A stretch of DNA of 36,364 nucleotides from Trueperaceae bacterium (lineage in GTDB: Bacteria; Deinococcota; Deinococci; Deinococcales; Trueperaceae). The notes under the pieces were generated by a model that saw nothing but the letters and a program-made list of their open reading frames with translations, was not told the origin of the DNA and searched no databases. Position 1 is the first letter of the stretch. Each line of letters begins with the position of its first letter. Positions 30,018-36,364 of this stretch are shown here, piece by piece. The position numbers and the translations under genes are program-made. The stretch is taken from positions 1 to 36,364 of the forward strand of contig JAABTL010000026.1 of NCBI GenBank assembly GCA_011389865.1, in the 5' to 3' direction.

Positions 30018-32914
30018 CGGGCGTCGCCATCCTTCGCGCCCACCGAGGAGGCCTGCTCTCCGCGCGCCTCGGCGGGCACCGGCGGCACGCGGTGGGTGGA
30101 CGGCTTGAGGTCGAGGTGGGGCCCCTTCCGGCACACCATGTCCAGGTCGCAGCGGCGGCAGACGTCCGGGTGCGGCTCGACGGGGAAGAAGCCGGCCCGC
30201 AGCGCATCGCGCAGCCGGGTGAAGAGGTCGTCGAGCTCGTGCGGATCCGGCGGTTGCGCACGGACCTCGGTCATCTTGCGCAGCGACAGGTAGGCGGCGC
30301 CCGCCACGGGCTCACCGGGGGCCACCTGAGGCGCGGCCACCTCGACGTAGAGCGGCAGCTGCAGGTCGAGGGTGGGCAGGAGCTCGGCGTCGCGGGCCCC
30401 CAGCGGTTTCCCGCTGCCGAGCTTGTAGTCGATCAGGCGCACGCCCGCCGGGGTGCGGTCGACGCGGTCGACGCGACCGACGACCTGCCAGCCCTCCCAC
30501 TCGCCCCGGAACCAGCGCTCGAGCGCCAGCACCTGGTGGTCGTCGGGCAGGAACGCCTCGGCCCCCACCAGCGCGCGCAGGTGCGCCAGGTGGTCCTCGC
30601 GCCGCCGCGCCCAGTGCGGGACGACGTCGGCGATCCCCTCCGACCGCTCGGCCTCCGCGAAGGCCGCGTCGAGCGCGTCGGCGGCGAGCCGCCGCGCCTC
30701 GGCGCCGGAACGGCCCACGGCGGCCTTCAGCGCGCCGTCGAGCGCCGCGTGGTACAGGCTGCCCACGAGCAGCGGCGTGAGCTCGGTGGCGCCCTCCTCC
30801 GGGGCCGACACCCCCCAGACCCGGCCGACCCACCACTTGAAGCGGCAGGTGCCGAGGTCGGTCAACTGGGTGGCCGACCAACGTCGCGCATCGGGGTCGA
30901 CGCCGATACCGACGAAGCCGTCGTCCGGGCCCCAGCGCGGCTCCGCCTCCCGCGCCAGCGCCTGCGCGTGCGCCCGCCGGGCGTGCGCCAGCACCGCATC
31001 GACGGCGTCGGGGACCGTGTCCACGGCGCGCAGGGCGGCCATCCTGAAGGCCTGCGGCGACGCCGGCGGCGGCTCGCCCACCGGATCGGCGACCACCCCG
31101 AGCCGCGCCAGGAAGGGGCTGGGCAGCCGCGCGTCGCGACCCGTCTGGGCCGGCACGCCGAGCCACAGGCGGTCGCCGGCCGCGCGCCACGCGCCCCAGA
31201 AGCGCAGGGCCTCGCCGCGGGCGAGGTCGCCGGCGCCGCGGAGCGGCACGCCGGCGGCCGCCAGCGCGGCGCGCTCCTGGAAGCCGAGCACGGGGTCGTC
31301 GGGGGTCGGCTGCGGCAGCGTGCCGTCGACGGCGCCGAGCAGCAGCACGTGGCGGACGCGAACGTCGGCGAGGGACTCGAGGGGCCGCAGCGTCACCGCG
31401 GCCTCGTCGCCGGCGTCGCCGGCGGCGTCGGCGTCGTCGGGGTCGTCGCCTTCGGTCAGGCGCGCGGTCGCGGGCGGGTCCCCGTCGCGGGTCGTCTCGG
31501 CCCGCAGCGCGTCGCGCAGGGTGGCGAGCACCGCAGAGCGGCGCACGCGGCCGTCCTCGTCGGCGACGTCCGCCAGCGAGGCGAGGGCGTCGCGCCACAC
31601 GGCCTCGAGCAGCGGATCGGCGAAGGGGCCGGCGCCGGTGACGCGCTCCGGCGCCTCGGTGTCGTCGACGGGGAGCGCGTCCATCGTGGCCGGGTCCACC
31701 CGCGGCGCGAGGCCGAAGCCCTCCCATCCGGTCGCGAGCAGCTCGGCCCACGCGCGCGGGAAGGCGCGCTCGGGCCAGGCGAGGGCGTCGGCGACGGTAG
31801 CGCCCACCCGCCGCCAGGCGCTGGCGCGCCGCCAGGCGCGCACATCGTCCGGTCGCCAGCGGCGCAGCTGGTCGATCTCGTCCGCGGTGAGCTGGGCGAC
31901 CCGGGGGTGCGCGGCCCAGGCGAGGGTGGGCTCGAAGGCGCCCCGCTGAGCGACCGCCTCGAGCCATGCCATCACCGGCGCCGCCAGGACCGTCGACGCG
32001 AGCGGCACCCAGCGCTCGACGCGCAGGGGGAGGCCGGCGGCGCGCGCGGCGGTCCGGACGGCGCCCGCGTAGGCCGCGAGGTCGCGGCTGGCCAATGTGA
32101 CGTCTTCCGACGGGACGCCGGCGAGGAGCAGCCGCTTCGCCTCGGCGATCGCCCAGCGCGCCTCCGCCTCGCGGGTGGCCGGCGCGCGCGCGACGACGCG
32201 GGCCGACGGCCCGGCCGCGCCACCCCCATCGGCGATCGTCTCGCTCCAGCCACGCGCGCGGAGGCCGGCGCGGGCGGGTTCGTTGGCGTCGGTCCACGGC
32301 GGGTCGTGCGGCAGCACGACCACGCTGCCGGGCGCGGCGAGCGCGTCGATCAGGTCGACCTCGTCCGGTTGCAGGTCGAGGTGGCCGAGGACCGCGATCG
32401 GCAGCGGGCCGACCTCGCCCCGGCGGGCCCGGCGCGAGGCCAGCCGCAGAAGCTCGGCCGGATCGGCGAGGCCGTCGGCCGCCAGCGCATCGCGGTAGCG
32501 GCGCGCCACCCGCCACCAGCGGGCGAGGCTCGGCGCGAGGCCGGCGGGCGGCGCGTCGAGGTCGGCGACGCGCAGGAGCTCGCGCACGGCGGCGCCGGCG
32601 ACGCCGGCGTGTCCGGCGGCGTCCTCCGCGATGCGCAGCGGATCGGCCGCGCGGCCTCGCGGGGACTCGGCGACGATGGCCGCGACGAGCGCACGCCGCC
32701 GCCTGAGCGGGTCGGCCACGACCACCGGCGGCGTGCGCGCCCAGCGCTCCAGGGTGGTCCGCGGCCCGCGCCACCCGAAGGCGTCGCCGCCGCGTTCCGA
32801 GGAGACGAACACGCGCGCCTCGGGCGCCACCGCCCGCCACGCGGGCGAGGCCGCATGGTCGCGCCAGGCGGCCACCGGATCGCGCGCGAGGAGCAGGCGT
32901 CGGGGGGCATCCAC
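30014..32914 (-). CDS. AddB-like PD-(D/E)XK nuclease with iron-sulfur cluster
   Basis: A 966-residue partner of the helicase. The N-terminal two thirds resemble a helicase-like scaffold without a Walker A, as an inactive AddB arm (IAVLGHLDLQPDEVDLIDAL, VRHVLLLGAVDGTLPQ). The C-terminal third is a RecB-type nuclease: WSATQLTDLGTC, GSLYHAALDGAL (His), and GRVDRVDRTPAGVRLIDYKLG (Asp and DYK), then LQLPLYV. Four cysteines fit the AddB iron-sulfur staple: C690, C919, C922 and C928, the last three as C-x2-C-x5-C. GTG 32914 is 9 nt after TACGCT with no Shine-Dalgarno, so a leaderless mRNA is likely. It is the first gene of the repair operon and divergent from the YeiH-type gene. Mycobacterial AdnAB differs by having two nucleases. 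Confidence 0.9.
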   Translation of the reverse strand: MDAPRRLLLARDPVAAWRDHAASPAWRAVAPEARVFVSSERGGDAFGWRGPRTTLERWARTPPVVVADPLRRRRALVAAIVAESPRGRAADPLRIAEDAAGHAGVAGAAVRELLRVADLDAPPAGLAPSLARWWRVARRYRDALAADGLADPAELLRLASRRARRGEVGPLPIAVLGHLDLQPDEVDLIDALAAPGSVVVLPHDPPWTDANEPARAGLRARGWSETIADGGGAAGPSARVVARAPATREAEARWAIAEAKRLLLAGVPSEDVTLASRDLAAYAGAVRTAARAAGLPLRVERWVPLASTVLAAPVMAWLEAVAQRGAFEPTLAWAAHPRVAQLTADEIDQLRRWRPDDVRAWRRASAWRRVGATVADALAWPERAFPRAWAELLATGWEGFGLAPRVDPATMDALPVDDTEAPERVTGAGPFADPLLEAVWRDALASLADVADEDGRVRRSAVLATLRDALRAETTRDGDPPATARLTEGDDPDDADAAGDAGDEAAVTLRPLESLADVRVRHVLLLGAVDGTLPQPTPDDPVLGFQERAALAAAGVPLRGAGDLARGEALRFWGAWRAAGDRLWLGVPAQTGRDARLPSPFLARLGVVADPVGEPPPASPQAFRMAALRAVDTVPDAVDAVLAHARRAHAQALAREAEPRWGPDDGFVGIGVDPDARRWSATQLTDLGTCRFKWWVGRVWGVSAPEEGATELTPLLVGSLYHAALDGALKAAVGRSGAEARRLAADALDAAFAEAERSEGIADVVPHWARRREDHLAHLRALVGAEAFLPDDHQVLALERWFRGEWEGWQVVGRVDRVDRTPAGVRLIDYKLGSGKPLGARDAELLPTLDLQLPLYVEVAAPQVAPGEPVAGAAYLSLRKMTEVRAQPPDPHELDDLFTRLRDALRAGFFPVEPHPDVCRRCDLDMVCRKGPHLDLKPSTHRVPPVPAEARGEQASSVGAKDGDAR

Positions 32915-32923
32915 GATGGCGCG

Positions 32924-32929
32924 AGCGTA
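32924..32929 (-). promoter_or_regulatory. -10 box (TACGCT) of the repair operon
   Basis: ggTACGCTcg on the minus strand lies 9 nt before GTG 32914. The same ggTACGCTcg occurs in the opposite direction for the divergent gene at 33016. No -35 is clear. Confidence 0.4.
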
Positions 32930-33015
32930 CCGCGGGTCGGCCGCGGTCCCGCCGGACGCCCCGTCCGCGCCGTTACGCGCCGCCCGGGCGGGCCCGTCGC
33001 GACCCGCCGGCCCGG

Positions 33016-33021
33016 TACGCT
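33016..33021 (+). promoter_or_regulatory. -10 box (TACGCT) of the YeiH-type gene
   Basis: TACGCT ends 6 nt before GTG 33028, which places the transcript start at the codon itself. No Shine-Dalgarno is seen. Confidence 0.45.
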
Positions 33022-33027
33022 CGGCGG

Positions 33028-34101
33028 GTGAGCGTCTCCGCCGTCGCCCGCCTTCTCCCCGGACTGCTGCTGGTCGCCGCCCTCGCGGCGGCCGCCTTCG
33101 CCGTGGCCCGGCTGCCCGGCGCCCAGCTGCTGGGCCCGTTGGTCCTGGCGTTGCTGCTCGGGGTGGCCCTGCGGGCGGCGGTGCGCCGTCCCCTGCCGGC
33201 GACCGCGGCGGGCGTCGCCTTCTCGGGCCGCACGCTGCTGCGGCTGGGGATCGTGCTGCTCGGCGTGCGGCTCGACGCGCGCGCGTTGGTCGAGCTCGGC
33301 CCGTGGGTGCTCGTGGGCAGCGCGGTCGGGGCCGTCGTCGCGTTCGCGGCGATCGAGCTCGCGGGCCGCGCGTGGCGGGTGCCGACGGACCTGCGCCGGC
33401 TCGTGGGGATCGGGACCGCCATCTGCGGCGCGTCGGCGGTCGCGGCGGCGCTGCCGCTGGTGCGGCGCGCGCCCGGCGAGCCCGCCACGCCCGGCGGCCC
33501 GGCGCCGGTGGCGATCGCGGCGATCAGCCTGCTCGGCACCGCCGGCGTGCTCGGCTTCGTGACCGTCGACGCCGTCGCGACCTGGCCGGCGGCCCTGCTG
33601 GCCGCGTTGGCGGGCGCGACGCTGCAGGAGGTGGGTCAGGCGGTGGCGGCCGGCGCCACGGTCGGCGGGGAGCACGCGCAGCTCGCGCTGCTGGTGAAGC
33701 TCTCGCGGGTGGTGTGGTTGGCGCCGGCGCTGCTCGCACTGGGTTGGTGGGCGCGCCGAACGGCGTCGGCCGACGGCTCGCCGTCGCCCGACGGCTTGCC
33801 GTCGGACGAGGACGCGGCAGCGCTCCGCCGACGAGCGCGACCGCCGCTCGTTCCCGGCTTCGTCCTCGGCTTCCTCGCCTTCGGCCTGGCGACCAGCCTC
33901 GGCGTGGTGCCTCCGGACTGGGTGGCCGGCATCGCCCTCGCGGGGACGGCCCTCACCGCCGCTGCCATGTCAGCGATCGGCATGGGCGTCGATGCCTCGG
34001 CGATCGGCCGCTCGGGTCGTCAGGCGCTGGGGTTGGGCGCCGTCGGCTTCGCGGCGCTCACGCTCGTCATGGTCGGTTGGTACGTCGTGCTGTTGGGTTG
34101 A
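33028..34101 (+). CDS. YeiH-family putative sulfate exporter-type membrane protein
   Basis: A 357-residue integral membrane protein of the YeiH/UPF0324 family, annotated as putative sulfate exporters but with little direct proof. About ten hydrophobic helices are seen, with the family blocks LGIVLLGVRLDARALVELG (about residues 73-91), GIGTAICGASAVAAALPLV (about 130-148), and TLQEVGQAVAAGATVG (about 198-213). GTG 33028 is leaderless-like, 6 nt after TACGCT. A hydrophilic loop at about residues 246-265 (ADGSPSPDGLPSDEDAA) is encoded by two tandem 16-bp palindromes and may be an inserted repeat. The gene is convergent with the DEAD-box helicase (55 nt between stops). Confidence 0.9.
   Translation: MSVSAVARLLPGLLLVAALAAAAFAVARLPGAQLLGPLVLALLLGVALRAAVRRPLPATAAGVAFSGRTLLRLGIVLLGVRLDARALVELGPWVLVGSAVGAVVAFAAIELAGRAWRVPTDLRRLVGIGTAICGASAVAAALPLVRRAPGEPATPGGPAPVAIAAISLLGTAGVLGFVTVDAVATWPAALLAALAGATLQEVGQAVAAGATVGGEHAQLALLVKLSRVVWLAPALLALGWWARRTASADGSPSPDGLPSDEDAAALRRRARPPLVPGFVLGFLAFGLATSLGVVPPDWVAGIALAGTALTAAAMSAIGMGVDASAIGRSGRQALGLGAVGFAALTLVMVGWYVVLLG
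33771..33804. repeat. Tandem 16-bp palindromes inside the YeiH-type gene
   Basis: CGACGGCTCGCCGTCG (33771-33786) and CGACGGCTTGCCGTCG (33789-33804) are perfect 7+2+7 dyads with an 18-bp period. They keep the reading frame (18 bp is 6 codons) and encode DGSPSP/DGLPSD in a loop between membrane helices. Confidence 0.6.
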
Positions 34102-34108
34102 GGGCGCC

Positions 34109-34148
34109 CGCCAGCGGACCGGCCGCGACGCCTACCGATCGGCTGGCG
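34109..34148. terminator. Weak inverted repeat between convergent genes
   Basis: CGCCAGC (34109-34115) and GCTGGCG (34142-34148) could pair around a 26-nt loop that itself contains a CCGATCGG dyad. The position between convergent stops suggests a shared terminator, but the stem is short. Confidence 0.25.
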
Positions 34149-34156
34149 ACGGTCGG

Positions 34157-35638
34157 TCAGTCGCGCGCGCCGGCGCCTCCGCTGCGGCGGCTGCGGCGGC
34201 GGCGCGAACGCCCGCCCGCGCCGGCCTCACCCGCGGCACCGCCGGCGTGCTGCGGCGTGGGCGCGACGACCTGCGGGCGGGGGTGGCTCGCGCCGCCGCC
34301 ACCCGACGGACGGCCCGCGCCGGAAGGGCGGCCCCCGCCCGACGGGCGGGGCTCACCGGTGGACGCTCTGGCGGGCGGCCGACCGCCGCCGGCGGGTGAC
34401 CGCGACAGGCCGCCGCGACCGCCGCCACCGCGCGCGCCCCCGCGCTGCCCGCCGCCGGCGCTGCCGCCGCGTTGGAAGCGGCGCTCGTCGGCGTCGAGCC
34501 GGGCGGGGAGCGGGACGTCGTAGTCGAACCCCTCGAGGCGCTCGCGCGCGATGCGCTCGCCGAGCACCTTCTCGATGCGGCGCACCATGTCGGTGTCCTC
34601 GGGGGTCACGAAGGTGACGGCGTCGCCCTCGTGCCGCGCCCGACCGGTCCGGCCGATGCGGTGGACGTACGCCTCCTCGGTGTCGGGAACGTCGTAGTTG
34701 ACGACGTGGCTGACCTCGGCCACGTCGATGCCGCGCGCGGCGATGTCGGTGGCGACCAGCACGTGCACGTCGCCGCGGCGGAAGCCGTCGAGCGCCTCCT
34801 GGCGGCGGCGCTGAGACAGGTTGCCCTGGATCGAGGACACGAACAGGCCGCCGCCGTCGAGCTTCTCGGCGAGGCGCTTGGCGCGGTGCTTCGTGCGGGT
34901 GAACACCAGCACGCGGCGGGCGTCCCAGCGCCGCAGCAGCTCGCGCAGCAGCTCGGTCTTCAGGTGCGCCTCGACCGGGTAGAGGGCGTGCGCGACGGTC
35001 TCCGCGGGCGCGCTGCGGTCCACCGCCACCGTGACGGGGTCGGTCAGCGTCTCGTCGACGAGGTGGCGGATCGCCTCGGGCATGGTCGCCGAGAACAGCA
35101 GCGACTGCCGACCGCGCGGGAGCTGGCGCAGGATGCGGCGCACGTCCGGCAGGAAGCCCATGTCGAACATGTGGTCCGCCTCGTCGAGCACCAGCACCTC
35201 GACGCGCGAGAGGTCACCGTGGCCCTGGCTCAGCAGGTCGAGCAGGCGGCCGGGGCAGGCGACGACCACGTCGACGCCGCGGTTGAGCGCCTGGATCTGT
35301 GGGTTCATGCCGACGCCGCCGTAGACCGTCGCGCTCTTGATACCGGTCGCCTGGCCCAACTCACCGAAGGCCTGGTGGATCTGCTCGGCGAGCTCGCGCG
35401 TGGGGGCCACCACCAGCGCGCGGGTGACCCCACGCTTGGGGTCGCGCACGAGCCGGTCGAGGATCGGCAGCGCGAACGCCGCGGTCTTCCCCGTACCGGT
35501 CTGGGCCAGGCCCAGGACGTCACGGCCGGCCATCACGTGCGGGATGCCCTGCGTCTGGATGGGGGTGGGGTCCGTGTAGCCGACGGCGCGCACGCCGCTC
35601 AGCACTCGCGCATGCAGCGCGAAGGGTTCGAAACTCAT
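34157..35638 (-). CDS. DEAD-box RNA helicase with RGG-rich tail
   Basis: A 493-residue ATP-dependent RNA helicase of the RhlE-like type. An N-terminal F and Q motif (FEPFALHARVLSGVRAVGYTDPTPIQ) precedes AQTGTGKT (45-52), PTRELAEQ (79-86), DEAD (152-155) and SAT (183-185). The second RecA domain has VFTRTKHRAKRLAE, ATDIAARGIDV and HRIGRTGRA. From about residue 390 the protein is disordered and rich in G, R, S and P (GGARGGGGRGG, repeated RPSGGG/RPSGAG units) and ends in the basic cluster RSRRRRSRRSG, likely for nonspecific RNA binding or condensate formation. ATG 35638 is preceded by AGAGGTG 8 nt upstream. Its leader of about 160 nt contains tandem hairpins, suggesting autoregulation. Confidence 0.95.
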   Translation of the reverse strand: MSFEPFALHARVLSGVRAVGYTDPTPIQTQGIPHVMAGRDVLGLAQTGTGKTAAFALPILDRLVRDPKRGVTRALVVAPTRELAEQIHQAFGELGQATGIKSATVYGGVGMNPQIQALNRGVDVVVACPGRLLDLLSQGHGDLSRVEVLVLDEADHMFDMGFLPDVRRILRQLPRGRQSLLFSATMPEAIRHLVDETLTDPVTVAVDRSAPAETVAHALYPVEAHLKTELLRELLRRWDARRVLVFTRTKHRAKRLAEKLDGGGLFVSSIQGNLSQRRRQEALDGFRRGDVHVLVATDIAARGIDVAEVSHVVNYDVPDTEEAYVHRIGRTGRARHEGDAVTFVTPEDTDMVRRIEKVLGERIARERLEGFDYDVPLPARLDADERRFQRGGSAGGGQRGGARGGGGRGGLSRSPAGGGRPPARASTGEPRPSGGGRPSGAGRPSGGGGASHPRPQVVAPTPQHAGGAAGEAGAGGRSRRRRSRRSGGAGARD

Positions 35639-35651
35639 CTTGTCAACACCT

Positions 35652-35672
35652 CTCGGCGGATCGCCGGCCGAG
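35652..35672 (-). promoter_or_regulatory. Hairpin next to the helicase Shine-Dalgarno
   Basis: CTCGGC / GCCGAG with a 9-nt loop. On the minus strand its 3' arm overlaps the first two bases of the AGAGGTG Shine-Dalgarno, so folding could limit ribosome access. Confidence 0.35.
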
Positions 35673-35699
35673 GCGTGTCCTCGTACCCATCCGCTTGGT

Positions 35700-35736
35700 C
35701 GCGTCCTTGGACGCGGCACCGCGTCCTTGGACGCGG
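35700..35736. repeat. Two identical tandem palindromes in the helicase leader
   Basis: CGCGTCCTTGGACGCGG occurs at 35700-35716 and again at 35720-35736, a 20-bp period. Each contains the perfect 16-bp dyad CGCGTCC-TT-GGACGCG. In RNA each forms a 6-bp stem with a CAAG loop. As DNA they would be two operators about two helical turns apart. Confidence 0.7.
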
Positions 35737-35804
35737 CCCGCCTCGCGACGGGAACGCTCGGCACTGGGTCCGAGCGCGTTCGAGCGCTGTGCGCCCGACC
35801 GGAC

Positions 35805-35810
35805 AGTGTA
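35805..35810 (-). promoter_or_regulatory. -10 box (TGTACACT) of the DEAD-box helicase gene
   Basis: TACACT on the minus strand with TG directly before it. The -35 is poor (GACGCG region). A start near 35798 would give a 160-nt leader containing the hairpins. Between 35811 and 35911 I see nothing further of note. Confidence 0.35.
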
Positions 35811-35911
35811 CACGGGCGGCGCTCAGGACGCGTCGCGCGGTTCCACAACGCGTGACCCACGCATCGCGCTCAGCCGGCGAGCCAGCGTCGGCGGCCACCG
35901 ACGCGACGGGC

Positions 35912-36364
35912 TCAGGCCGGCGGAACCTCGGGCGCCCGCTGCGACCAGCGGACCCAGGCGTCGAGCCGGACGCGCGGCAGTTCACTCATGCGCTTGCCGC
36001 GGTAGGCCTCGGCCCGCAGCCAGGCGATCTCGTCGTCGACGGCCTCCTCGGCGACGTCGGTCCACCACGATCGCGCCTCGCCGCTCCAGCGGTAACCGCG
36101 CGCCTTGAGCAGGTCCTTCGACTCGAACGGCGAGCCGACCGCCCACAGCCGCACGGTGGCGCGGCGCGCGCTCGCCCGCAGCAGGTTGAGCGCGGTCTCG
36201 CCGCTGGTCGGCAGCGTGCGGCCCAGCAGCTCGACGAGCGCGTAGCCGTCCTCGACCGCCCGGTGGGCGCCGAAGAACAGGCCGTGGGCGGCGAGCAGCG
36301 AGCCGAGGCCGCCGCCCTCGTAGCCGTCGGCGTCGCGCCAGTCGATCTCGCGCAGGCTGCAGCC
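35912..36364 (-). CDS. 3'-5' exonuclease, DnaQ-like (C-terminal part)
   Basis: The last 150 codons of a gene cut by the right edge. The visible start GCSLREIDWRDADGYEGGGLGSLLAAHGLFFGAHRAVEDGYALVELL (written here as CSLREIDW, then GLGSLLAAHG, then AHRAVEDGYAL) corresponds to the C-terminal third of a DEDDh exonuclease domain. The H and D of HRAVED are the last catalytic residues. It is followed by a small domain seen in stand-alone exonucleases of this group (VRLWAVGSPFESKDLLKARGYRWS, SWWTDV, EIAWLRAEAY). An internal ATG at 36154 in other calls is not needed: GTG/V continues upstream in frame. It probably proofreads or trims DNA ends. The promoter and N-terminus are outside the window. Confidence 0.82.
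   Translation of the reverse strand, partial: GCSLREIDWRDADGYEGGGLGSLLAAHGLFFGAHRAVEDGYALVELLGRTLPTSGETALNLLRASARRATVRLWAVGSPFESKDLLKARGYRWSGEARSWWTDVAEEAVDDEIAWLRAEAYRGKRMSELPRVRLDAWVRWSQRAPEVPPA

Noticed and set aside
30014-32914. Defence system reading of the helicase-nuclease pair
   Set aside because: UvrD plus PD-(D/E)XK pairs occur in defence islands, but the iron-sulfur AddB layout, the SbcCD partners and the absence of other defence genes favour housekeeping repair.
27255-33031. Two plus-strand frames of about 1000 codons (27255-30293 and 30092-33031)
   Set aside because: Both are antisense to the AddA-like and AddB-like genes, which have complete family motifs. No RBS, domains or natural composition.
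34157-34460. Imperfect GC-rich repeats at the 3' end of the DEAD-box gene
   Set aside because: They encode the RPSGGG/RGG tail typical of such helicases and need no separate explanation.
1-36364. tRNA, rRNA, CRISPR, transposase, integrase or phage genes
   Set aside because: No cloverleaf, spaced repeat array, inverted-repeat-flanked transposase or phage motif was found on reading both strands. A tRNAscan or CRISPR search would settle any short item I missed.

Overview
The window is about 36 kb of very GC-rich bacterial chromosome carrying 20 confident protein genes (two cut by the window edges) and one doubtful small frame. I see no rRNA, tRNA, CRISPR array, prophage or insertion sequence. 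The likely host is a Deinococcota bacterium, perhaps Truepera-like. This is an inference from three things: both sugar-binding proteins have plain signal peptides without a lipobox, as expected for an envelope with a periplasm; many genes have a TAnnnT box only 5 to 12 nt before the start codon, the layout of leaderless mRNAs known from Deinococcus; and several metabolic families are typical of that group. A distant high-GC lineage cannot be excluded.

Region 1 (1-6051): a carbohydrate ABC importer (binding protein and two permeases, running off the left edge) lies downstream of a UlaG-type L-ascorbate-6-phosphate lactonase. Divergent from it is a SorC-family sugar-responsive regulator. The intergenic region has two well-formed promoters and a TGCACA/TGTGCA palindrome between them. 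A small SRPBCC-fold protein follows the regulator.

Region 2 (6091-13220): an M20 peptidase and a LarA-type nickel-pincer racemase are divergently transcribed. Next comes a second ABC operon whose order is binding protein, two permeases, and a cytoplasmic NamZ (DUF1343) exo-N-acetylmuramidase. This suggests uptake and breakdown of muramic-acid sugars. Both ABC operons carry a strong hairpin between the binding-protein gene and the first permease gene. Neither operon encodes an ATPase within the window.

Region 3 (13283-20330): a PAS-GAF-GGDEF diguanylate cyclase; a 1099-residue SARP/AfsR-type regulator (BTAD, NB-ARC-type ATPase, TPR); a secreted protein of unknown function whose promoter carries SARP-style 7-bp repeats with an 11-bp period; and a D-2-hydroxyacid dehydrogenase that seems to start at an ATC codon.

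Region 4 (20430-32914): a lipoprotein with a beta-helix-like segment and a membrane domain, an MFS permease, and then a tightly overlapping four-gene double-strand-break repair operon transcribed leftward. Its order is AddB-like nuclease, AddA-like helicase, SbcD/YhaO-like nuclease, SbcC/YhaN-like ATPase. The AddA-like subunit has lost its nuclease domain.

Region 5 (32915-36364): a YeiH-type transporter carrying a tandem palindrome in its coding region; a DEAD-box RNA helicase with an RGG-rich tail and two tandem identical palindromes in its leader; and the C-terminal part of a 3'-5' exonuclease.
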